Origin: an uncultured Lachnospiraceae bacterium
GTDB lineage: Bacteria; Bacillota; Clostridia; Lachnospirales; Lachnospiraceae
Assembly: GCA_910577955.1 (NCBI GenBank)
Contig: CAJTNC010000044.1
Span: 1-5,780 of the forward strand
Length of the DNA: 5,780 bases
Direction of reading: 5' to 3'
The translations under genes were made by a program, and so were the position numbers. Shown piece by piece: positions 1-4,612 of this stretch (positions are counted from its first letter, which is position 1; each line of letters opens with the position of its first letter). Below the pieces are notes generated by a model. That model saw nothing but the letters and a program-made list of their open reading frames with translations. It was not told the origin of the DNA and did not search any database.

Positions 1-1
1 C

Positions 2-55
2 ATGCTGGCTCAGGCTAACCAGAGCAACCAGAGCGTACTGTCCCTGCTTCAGTAA
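2..55 (+). CDS. fliC: Flagellin, C-terminal end only (5' part outside window)
   Basis: The first reading frame of the window gives MLAQANQSNQSVLSLLQ followed by TAA. This is the classic end of bacterial flagellin: the C-terminal D0 helix finishes with a pattern like MLAQANQ..Q.VLSLLQ, where the heptad hydrophobic residues pack in the core of the filament. Known role: flagellin is exported by the flagellar type III apparatus and polymerises into the filament. Only 17 codons are present, so the variable domain and the promoter cannot be judged. No T-rich intrinsic terminator is seen directly after the stop; the nearest hairpin is about 100 bases downstream. The gene places the following surface-protein genes beside a motility locus, or beside a stand-alone flagellin gene. 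The family call is confident although the fragment is short, because this terminal motif is very characteristic. Confidence 0.85.
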   Translation: MLAQANQSNQSVLSLLQ

Positions 56-153
56 TGAGGGGATGACTAAGTGAAGAATCATTGAGCTGTAAGACATGAC
101 GGACCGGACCCGGACATCGGGGCGGACGTACAGAAATGAGGCTGCTATAAAAA

Positions 154-190
154 GGACGGAAAGGGAGCATAAAAGGCTCCCTCAAAGTCC
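154..190 (+). promoter_or_regulatory. Two-part hairpin in the leader of the anchored-protein gene
   Basis: AGGGAGC (162-168) pairs with GCTCCCT (176-182) around a 7-base loop. GGAC (154-157) and GTCC (187-190) can add a second outer stem across a symmetric 4x4 internal loop. No T-run follows, so it is not a typical intrinsic terminator. It ends about 12 bases before the GAGGG ribosome binding site (203-207) of the gene starting at 212. It could be a weak terminator for flagellin transcripts, an mRNA stability element or a leader structure. The pairing is visible; the role is unknown. Confidence 0.4.
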
Positions 191-211
191 GAACAGAAAA
201 CAGAGGGCGAA

Positions 212-742
212 ATGAAAGAAATGCGGGAAAAAGAAAGACAACAGTCGAAGACTACGCTTTTGGTGGTTATGATTCTTTTGCTGATTATAGTGATTGCAGG
301 CAGTATTATCGTATTTTTGCTGACAAAAGAACCGGAGTCAGAGGCGGTGCAGAAGATCGGTATGGAAGCGGGAATCGTTACAAATGAAGGCGACCTGACG
401 GATCTGGAATTGAATGAACCGTTTTCTTTTACGACTTTGTATGATAGGGATATCTATATTACGAATGGTAAAGATGCGACGTGCTATATCGGAAACAGCG
501 ATTCCAATTACTATGAGGATATGTACATACATATTTATCTGAATGATGAAAATGATGAACTTTCTGATGAGATTTATGTCTCAAAAGTCATTCCCAGAGG
601 AAGCCATATAGAATCTTTTACGGCAAAACGGGAGTTAGCCCCCGGCGATTACCGGGGAACGCTGATTCATTCCTGTCTGGATGAGGCGGGAAATCTGATG
701 GGAGATACTCCGGTTATAGTAGAGATACACGTGACGGAATAA
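212..742 (+). CDS. Membrane-anchored exported protein of unknown function, beta-rich outer domain
   Basis: I do not recognise a named family. The 176-aa protein starts with a charged segment rich in Lys, Arg and Glu (residues 1-13). A strongly hydrophobic stretch without a signal-peptidase site follows (about 14-37, LLVVMILLLIIVIAG core), and then a domain outside the membrane (38-176). That arrangement indicates an N-terminal anchor with the C-terminal domain facing out. The outer part alternates short hydrophobic strands with turns (FSFTTLYDRDIYITNG, MYIHIYLND, VIPRGSHIESF, ELAPGDYRGT, VIVEIHVTE), which suggests an Ig-like beta sandwich. Its two Cys (91 and 155) might form a disulfide. The start at 212 has GAGGG at 203-207; ATG 221 is a less likely alternative. 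The next gene follows after 57 bases with the same orientation, so it may be an accessory or assembly factor for the secreted proteins downstream. That role is inference. Confidence 0.7.
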   Translation: MKEMREKERQQSKTTLLVVMILLLIIVIAGSIIVFLLTKEPESEAVQKIGMEAGIVTNEGDLTDLELNEPFSFTTLYDRDIYITNGKDATCYIGNSDSNYYEDMYIHIYLNDENDELSDEIYVSKVIPRGSHIESFTAKRELAPGDYRGTLIHSCLDEAGNLMGDTPVIVEIHVTE

Positions 743-783
743 AAATGAGAGTCATACATCTTCTAAAAAATTTTAATAAATTC

Positions 784-790
784 AAGGAGG
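784..790 (+). promoter_or_regulatory. Consensus ribosome binding site (AAGGAGG)
   Basis: AAGGAGG sits 9 bases before ATG 800, an essentially ideal Shine-Dalgarno site and spacing for a Firmicute. It is preceded by a very A/T-rich, probably unstructured stretch (about 763-782). Both fix the start of the 240-aa secreted protein and suggest that it is made in larger amounts than its neighbours, whose sites are weaker (GAGGG; AAGGGGGG). Confidence 0.85.
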
Positions 791-799
791 AATTTAGCT

Positions 800-1522
800 A
801 TGAAGAAAAAAATGATAGGTTTCATATTTGCGGCTGCCATGCTGTTCGGCGCGTCCATGACGGCGTTTGCGGCTACGGATGCAAGCGGCAATGATGTGAC
901 AGAGGTGAGCGGAAATGATGTACTCGGCGGAAATTCGATCGATATGGATTCGGAAGTGAAAGTGCCTCATTTGGAAGTGACGATCACAGCCGGCACAAAG
1001 GTTATTGCAAATCCTTACGGACTTGAAGATGCTGCAGCAGGTCTGACCGCGGAGGAAACATTGAAGGGTTCCGAGATTAAATTTGAAAATAAGAGCGACA
1101 CTGAGATCGCCGTTAATTTGACAGGTAAGATTCAGCTTGCTGCGTATGATACGAGTGTAGCGACCGGGGATAAAGTGACGGTGGCTACTTCTGCAACGTC
1201 GTTAAACACGGCGAAAACCAAGCAGGTGTTTGCTCAGGCTGAAATAACAGATGGCAATGCGAAGAAGCTGCAGACGACTGCGGGCACTGCTGCGGAGAAA
1301 GCGCTGGTATACAGCGCTGCCGGCGCAAAGCTGTCGAACGCTCCGGTGTTGGCGGCTCTTGGTAAGGCAGAGGATACGAAATCAGACACGATAATCCTCA
1401 CAATTACAGGCGGCACCAGCAAATCTCCTACATCTCAGTGGACGGATGCAGATGCATTTACGGTGGTCACAACATACGATATCCAGTTTGGCGATAACGC
1501 AAAACTGTCAACGTTCAAATAA
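800..1522 (+). CDS. Secreted SGND-motif surface protein of unknown function
   Basis: The 240-aa protein has a clear type I signal peptide: MKKK, a hydrophobic core at about 5-20, and a probable cut after AFA (residue 24). The mature N-terminus carries two copies of an SGND motif (29-32 and 37-40). The rest (about 50-240) is rich in Ala, Thr, Ser and Lys with short beta-strand patterns, no Cys, no C-terminal membrane segment and no LPXTG-type sorting signal. The segment from V53 (VKVPHLEVTITAG) through NPYG (71-74) to IKFENKSDTEIAVNL (93-107) resembles the C-terminal domain of the large protein encoded downstream, which has DPWTGG and FTIENKSGYDI. Composition, secretion and strong ribosome binding site fit an abundant structural subunit of a surface layer or filament, but that is inference. 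It may be co-transcribed with the anchored protein 57 bases upstream. No family name can be assigned. Confidence 0.75.
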   Translation: MKKKMIGFIFAAAMLFGASMTAFAATDASGNDVTEVSGNDVLGGNSIDMDSEVKVPHLEVTITAGTKVIANPYGLEDAAAGLTAEETLKGSEIKFENKSDTEIAVNLTGKIQLAAYDTSVATGDKVTVATSATSLNTAKTKQVFAQAEITDGNAKKLQTTAGTAAEKALVYSAAGAKLSNAPVLAALGKAEDTKSDTIILTITGGTSKSPTSQWTDADAFTVVTTYDIQFGDNAKLSTFK

Positions 1523-1599
1523 GAGACAAGGATTTAAAAGTTAAAAGATTTATTTGACACGGATGTTATTCAAGTGAAGAAGATATATGTATGAGGACA

Positions 1600-1644
1600 G
1601 AGCGGGATCTTCCGGATTCCCGCTCCGCTCCCTATTTATAGGGA
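1600..1644 (+). terminator. Tandem hairpins between the two secreted-protein genes, possible leaky terminator
   Basis: GAGCGGGA (1600-1607) pairs perfectly with TCCCGCTC (1618-1625). Four bases later TCCCTA (1629-1634) pairs with TAGGGA (1639-1644). Neither stem is followed by a T-run, so this is not a textbook intrinsic terminator. It may act as a weak terminator, a 3'-end processing or stability structure for the 240-aa gene, or a leader element of the next gene. Any of these would lower expression of the large protein relative to the small one. Its presence also argues against starting the large protein at ATG 1587, since coding would run through both hairpins. Confidence 0.4.
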
Positions 1645-1697
1645 AAGTGGTAAAAGAAACTGTATCGCGCAGAGGGTCATTTCAAGGGGGGATATCT

Positions 1698-3353
1698 ATG
1701 GGAGACAGAAGGGAAAGGATCGTTCGGTTTGCAAAACAGAATAGTTGGTTTCGCTATTGCCTGATCGGTGCATATGCTGCTATATGCACGATTCCGGCCC
1801 TGCGAAAAAAGCACCTTTCTCTCAGGATGGGGCTTAGGGCATGGTTGATCGTTGTCGCGCTGTGCTTCTCGCAGCTATTTGTCGTGACGACCTATGCGGA
1901 AGAGATAGCGGAGGCTTCAGAGGATCAGGCGGCAGAATCTGAAACCGGGGATGCCGGAACAGAAGACGGTTCCGATGAAAAGAGGCAGGATGAAAGCAGC
2001 GCGGATGAGGAAGAGACATTCGTTCCTCCTGAAAATAATTCAGATGATACAGCGAGCGGAGAGGATGCGGCAGAGGACTTTGAGGATACGAGTGGGAATG
2101 AACCGCTGAAGGATTCAGAGGATGTAAGTGGAAATAATTCGGTGGAGGCCCCGGAGGATGTGGGTGGGAATGATCCGGCGGAGGACTCCGAGGATGTGAG
2201 TGGAAATAATCCGGTGGAGGCCCCGGAGGATACGAGTGGGAATGATCCGGCAGCGGGTCCTGAGGATATCAGCGGCAATGATCCGGAAGAGGTGCAGTAT
2301 CAATATATTCCGCAGCTTTTTATTGACTGCCGGATGAAAGAAAGCGCAGCGGGCATATTAGTCGGTAATGCTTCGTCTGTGCTTGTGTTGTCAACGGTTT
2401 CGTCTCATATAGATCCGGAGACGGAGGACGAATTCGGCATGAGTCCCGCGGTGTGTGCTTATGGATATGCGGACGGGAAGATGCTGTACGCAGACATGCA
2501 GACGGGAACGGCGGAGATATCACTGCCGGATAATTTCTATGGAAGCATTGTCTTCACGGCGAGGGACGCAGCGGGGAATACCTGCGAGGTCTCCACGCCG
2601 ATGCTTCTGGTCGATGCCTCTGCGCCTGTCGTTTCTATCGTGGAAAAAGAACTTACAGACGGCGGCAGGCGGGTTGTGGCTGTCTTGAAGGATGAAGGAG
2701 CGACGGCGACCGGCATTGAGCAGGTGAGTTGTCTGGTCGATGGAGCGGAAGTACCGGTGGAGTATGAAGTGACCGGAATTTCTGAAAACTGTTTCGGTCA
2801 GGCGGTCATTTCGGAAGCCTCTTATCTTTTGCCTTTGGAGGAAAGCGGGTGTTATACGGTGCGGCTGGAGGTAAAAGATCATGCAGGGAATGTGTTCTCC
2901 TGCGTACAGGTGATAGAGATTCCGGAAAAAAGAGGTCCCATTTCCGTGACAGCACCATCTAGAGTGACTCTGACTGTAGATCCTTGGACGGGCGGCGAGC
3001 AGATCTGTTCCGACAATTTTACGATAGAAAATAAGAGCGGTTACGACATTATTGCCACACTGCGGAGCGCAAAAGTCACGGTAAACCGCGAAGACGTGGG
3101 CGGAGACACAGCGCGGAAGGACTGCAGTCTGTATCTGTCCTGCGATCTGTGGGGCGATGTTTATCTGCCGGAAGGAGATTCCGGAGAACTTTTGAGTATC
3201 CGTATCCCATCCAAAAAGGAGGACGGGAAGACTAACGGCGCGCTGTCCATGCAGGTGCATGGAGATCTGTCCGGAGGTTCAGAACCACTCTGGAAAGATG
3301 AGGACATAAAACTGGAGCTGTACTTTGAATATAGGGCGGCGCCGGCGGATTAG
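1698..3353 (+). CDS. Large secreted multidomain surface protein: SGN repeats, two Ig-like modules, C-terminal ENKS domain
   Basis: I chose ATG 1698 (551 aa) over the longer frame from ATG 1587 because AAGGGGGG (1684-1691) lies 6 bases before it and the extra 37 codons cover two hairpins. Residues are counted from 1698. A basic N-terminus with a first hydrophobic patch (18-34) is followed by a signal-like segment (48-67) ending TTYA before an acidic tail, so cleavage after 67 is likely. Residues 68-200 are a very acidic linker with six 12-residue SGN repeats (129-199). Two Ig-like modules follow, at about 201-307 with the motif FTARDAAGN and about 310-408 with VKDHAGN, a signature of bacterial adhesin-type repeats. 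The last domain (about 415-551) has DPWTGG (428-433) and FTIENKSGYDI (441-451), like the smaller secreted protein upstream. No sorting signal or C-terminal anchor is seen. It is probably an adhesin or structural subunit partnering that protein; function unproven. Confidence 0.75.
   Translation: MGDRRERIVRFAKQNSWFRYCLIGAYAAICTIPALRKKHLSLRMGLRAWLIVVALCFSQLFVVTTYAEEIAEASEDQAAESETGDAGTEDGSDEKRQDESSADEEETFVPPENNSDDTASGEDAAEDFEDTSGNEPLKDSEDVSGNNSVEAPEDVGGNDPAEDSEDVSGNNPVEAPEDTSGNDPAAGPEDISGNDPEEVQYQYIPQLFIDCRMKESAAGILVGNASSVLVLSTVSSHIDPETEDEFGMSPAVCAYGYADGKMLYADMQTGTAEISLPDNFYGSIVFTARDAAGNTCEVSTPMLLVDASAPVVSIVEKELTDGGRRVVAVLKDEGATATGIEQVSCLVDGAEVPVEYEVTGISENCFGQAVISEASYLLPLEESGCYTVRLEVKDHAGNVFSCVQVIEIPEKRGPISVTAPSRVTLTVDPWTGGEQICSDNFTIENKSGYDIIATLRSAKVTVNREDVGGDTARKDCSLYLSCDLWGDVYLPEGDSGELLSIRIPSKKEDGKTNGALSMQVHGDLSGGSEPLWKDEDIKLELYFEYRAAPAD
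2082..2294 (+). repeat. 36-bp tandem repeat, six units, coding for ED-x-SGN repeats
   Basis: Five full 36-bp units and a sixth of 33 bp (starts at 2082, 2118, 2154, 2190, 2226, 2262) each encode a 12-residue block of the type E-D-(T/V/I)-(S/G)-G-N-(D/N/E)-(P/S) plus four variable residues. Units 2 and 4 differ at only 2 of 36 bases. The ends of the blocks alternate (KDS, EAP, EDS, EAP), which implies expansion by a 72-bp double unit. Such an array is prone to change copy number by slippage or recombination, which would lengthen or shorten the acidic stalk. Confidence 0.9.
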
Positions 3354-3361
3354 ATTTTTGC

Positions 3362-3390
3362 TTGTCAAATACTTTTGTTCTTGCTATACT
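3362..3390 (+). promoter_or_regulatory. Near-consensus extended -10 sigma-A promoter
   Basis: TTGTCA (3362-3367), a 17-base spacer, then TATACT (3385-3390) preceded by TGC (3382-3384), an extended -10. Each hexamer matches the consensus at 5 of 6 positions. Transcription would start near 3396-3398, shortly after the stop of the large surface-protein gene and about 190 bases before the nuclease gene. The first thing transcribed is the terminator-like hairpin at 3426-3468. Confidence 0.75.
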
Positions 3391-3425
3391 ATCTGTAGAA
3401 GCATATATTCTTTTGGAATCTATAG

Positions 3426-3468
3426 CAATGCCGGTCAGACGTTACCAAACTGGCATTGTCGTTTTCTT
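3426..3468 (+). terminator. Intrinsic-terminator-like hairpin with T-rich tail
   Basis: CAATGCC (3426-3432) pairs with GGCATTG (3452-3458), and GGT/ACT (3433-3435/3449-3451, one G-T) extends the stem to 10 bp. The tail 3459-3468 (TCGTTTTCTT) is T-rich but broken by C and G. It may end transcripts of the large surface-protein gene, whose stop is about 70 bases upstream. It also lies only about 30 bases after the start point of the promoter at 3362-3390, so it could equally be an attenuator or the end of a small RNA. Confidence 0.65.
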
Positions 3469-3555
3469 GGGACTCATCCCGTCTGACTTCATCTGAAATC
3501 TGTGCTTTGATATCAGTAAATGAAACTGCATAGGATTTTGGAAGAAGGAAGAAGT

Positions 3556-3582
3556 GCTTTCTTCCGGGATCAGGAAGGAAGC
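3556..3582 (+). promoter_or_regulatory. Hairpin that buries the ribosome binding site of the nuclease gene
   Basis: GCTTTCTTCC (3556-3565) pairs with GGAAGGAAGC (3573-3582) as a 10-bp stem with one G-T pair and a 7-base loop (3566-3572). The 3' arm is the Shine-Dalgarno sequence itself, and ATG 3585 follows after two bases. The stem should block ribosome entry. GGAAGAA (3547-3553) is an alternative partner for TTCTTCC (3559-3565) and, when paired, would release the site. The two pairings are mutually exclusive. Confidence 0.65.
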
Positions 3583-3584
3583 GT

Positions 3585-4544
3585 ATGGTAAATACGAAAC
3601 TTGAGAGACTGAACCTGTTAGATAAGTTTTTATTTGATGAGGCGATGGAGGATGCGGAGACGTATCAGGCGACCGTGAGCATTCTGCTGGAGAATGAGGT
3701 GGAGCTTTTGGCAAAGACCGAGACGGAGAAAGAGATGCGGATCTCGCCGGAACTGAGAGAGGTACGTCTGGATGTTGTAGGGATGGACAGAGAGGGGAAG
3801 ATCTATTACACGGAGATGCAGAAACGCAATACAGGGAATTTGGTCAAAAGGAGCCGCTACTATCAGGCTCAGTTGGATGTGTCGCTGTTGAAGCCGGGAA
3901 GCACGGATTTTAACCTGTTGAACGAAAGCTGTTTTATTCTGATAGCTCCTTTTGATATCTTTGGAAGAGGATTATATCGGTATACGTTTGAGGGGATATG
4001 CAGGGAATGTCCGGATTTGAAATTGGAAGACGGGGCGCTGAAAGTGTTTATCAACACCAAGGGGACTAATCGGGAAGCGTTTTCAAGAGAGTTCCTTGAT
4101 TTCATGGAATATATCGGGAAAACCACGGACGAGATGGCGAAGAAAGCGGAAAGCGAGAGGATCCGAAAGATCCATGAGAAAGTGAAACGAATCAGAAAGT
4201 CTGAAAAAGCGGGGGTGCGTATCATGCAGAGATGGGAAGAGCTGGCGTACGAGCGGGAGGACGGCAGAAAGGAAGGGAGAAAGGAAGGGAGAAAAGAAGG
4301 CAGGGCATATGCCCTGATAGAGGCCATATGCAAAAAACTCCGGAGGGGCAAATCTGCAGAGATCATAGCGGAAGAGCTGGAAGAGGAGCTTTTGGTGATT
4401 GAAAGCATCATAAGGAGCCAGCGGAGGACGGGAAGCTACAAGGCGGAAAGGATATATGAGGATATGCAGCAGGAGGGGATACCTCATCCTGCTCACGATT
4501 GTCTGCTTCATAGCTGCAATAAATTTACGCTGTCTGAAAAGTAA
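3585..4544 (+). CDS. Rpn-family PD-(D/E)XK nuclease / putative transposase
   Basis: The 319-aa protein has the layout of the Rpn family (PDDEXK_2 / putative transposase group). The N-terminal part includes LLDKFLFDEAMED (11-23). The nuclease core follows: RLDVVGMDREGKIYYTEMQ gives D63 and E77-x-Q79, the family's D...ExQ form of the catalytic site, and SRYYQAQLD (90-98) comes next. Then LILIAPFDIFGRG-like strands (117-129), a charged helical region (183-226), GRKEG repeats (227-240) and a small C-terminal helical domain. Known Rpn proteins are DNA endonucleases; some promote RecA-independent recombination and some act as toxins in phage defence. The catalytic residues look intact, so it is probably active. 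The ribosome binding site AGGAAGG (3572-3578) lies in a hairpin. The last 20 or so residues, after EDMQQEG, look like an extension beyond the usual end. No transposon inverted repeats were seen. Confidence 0.9.
   Translation: MVNTKLERLNLLDKFLFDEAMEDAETYQATVSILLENEVELLAKTETEKEMRISPELREVRLDVVGMDREGKIYYTEMQKRNTGNLVKRSRYYQAQLDVSLLKPGSTDFNLLNESCFILIAPFDIFGRGLYRYTFEGICRECPDLKLEDGALKVFINTKGTNREAFSREFLDFMEYIGKTTDEMAKKAESERIRKIHEKVKRIRKSEKAGVRIMQRWEELAYEREDGRKEGRKEGRKEGRAYALIEAICKKLRRGKSAEIIAEELEEELLVIESIIRSQRRTGSYKAERIYEDMQQEGIPHPAHDCLLHSCNKFTLSEK
4263..4304 (+). repeat. 12-bp tandem repeat coding for GRKE units inside the nuclease gene
   Basis: Three 12-bp units of the form GG(C/G)-AGA-AA(G/A)-GAA plus half a unit encode GRKE-GRKE-GRKE-GR (residues 227-240). 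Rpn-family proteins commonly have such a charged Gly-Arg/Lys-Glu linker of variable length between the nuclease part and the small C-terminal domain. Because the unit is a multiple of three, slippage changes linker length without breaking the frame. Confidence 0.9.
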
Positions 4545-4551
4545 GAAAAAG

Positions 4552-4581
4552 TTGACAAAGATATCGTTGTAATGTTATAGT
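4552..4581 (+). promoter_or_regulatory. Strong sigma-A promoter of the LacI-family gene
   Basis: A perfect -35 (TTGACA, 4552-4557), an 18-base spacer and TATAGT (4576-4581) with an extended TGT (4573-4575). The alternative -10 TTATAG at 4575-4580 has 17 bases spacing. The predicted start near 4588 gives a leader of only about 25 bases. It begins 7 bases after the stop of the nuclease gene, and no terminator separates the two genes. Confidence 0.85.
4555..4570 (+). promoter_or_regulatory. Palindromic operator candidate in the promoter spacer
   Basis: ACAAAGATATCGTTGT is a 16-bp palindrome with a single mismatched pair (4559/4566) around the centre GATATC. It overlaps the end of the -35 and fills most of the spacer, the ideal place for a repressor to block RNA polymerase. 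Size and symmetry fit a LacI-family dimer, so autoregulation by the adjacent product is likely. Many LacI-family operators have a central CG, while here the centre is TA, which lowers certainty. Confidence 0.6.
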
Positions 4582-4588
4582 AAAAAAA

Positions 4589-4602
4589 GAGGGGGCGTAC
4601 CC
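4589..4602 (+). promoter_or_regulatory. Unusually distant ribosome binding site with a small hairpin
   Basis: GAGGGGG (4589-4595) is the only purine-rich site before ATG 4613, but it is 17 bases away. GGG (4593-4595) can pair with CCC (4600-4602) around CGTA, which would leave GAGG free and bring it to about 10 bases from the ATG. There is no ATG, GTG or TTG in frame upstream, so the start at 4613 stands. The site lies at the very 5' end of the predicted mRNA. Confidence 0.35.
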
Positions 4603-4612
4603 GCAGATAAAT

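Larger units (their letters stand above)
3397..3584 (+). ncRNA. Candidate structured leader RNA (or short sRNA ending near 3468) before the nuclease gene
   Basis: From the predicted start near 3397 to the ATG at 3585, about 190 bases hold a chain of possible hairpins: the terminator-like stem (3426-3458), GGGA/TCCC (3469-3472/3477-3480), a bulged stem TTCATCTGA (3488-3496) with TCAG/ATGAA (3513-3516/3520-3524), GGAAGAA/TTCTTCC (3547-3553/3559-3565), and the stem covering the ribosome binding site. If the terminator is efficient, the product is a small RNA of about 70 bases. If it is regulated, this is an attenuated leader. I do not recognise a known riboswitch class in it. Confidence 0.35.

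Noticed and set aside
96..215. Small 39-codon frame starting at ATG 96 whose TGA overlaps the ATG at 212 (ATGA)
   Set aside because: The overlap is suggestive of translational coupling, but there is no ribosome binding site before ATG 96, the peptide is a low-complexity Arg/Lys-rich string, and it runs through the hairpin at 154-190.
1554..1589. Perfect -35 box TTGACA (1554-1559) with TATAT sequence near 1584-1588, as a promoter for the large surface-protein gene
   Set aside because: The nearest TATA-like hexamer is about 24 bases away; at 16-19 bases spacing the best match has only 3 of 6 positions. Not a standard sigma-A promoter as it stands.
1587..1697. N-terminal extension of the large surface protein from ATG 1587
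   Set aside because: No ribosome binding site at 1587, coding would cross two strong hairpins, and ATG 1698 has AAGGGGGG at good distance followed by a normal basic N-terminus and export signal.
2082..2294. CRISPR-like array
   Set aside because: The repetition is a continuous 36-bp coding tandem repeat in frame with a protein, without unique spacers.
2520..3260. Long minus-strand frame of 246 codons opposite the large surface protein
   Set aside because: It is a shadow of the + strand gene: no ribosome binding site, implausible composition, no recognisable domain, while the + strand product has a signal segment and repeated domains.
3585..4544. Insertion sequence around the Rpn-family gene
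   Set aside because: Despite the 'putative transposase' name, no terminal inverted repeats or target-site duplications were seen on either side, and the flanks hold a terminator-like hairpin and a promoter of neighbouring genes.
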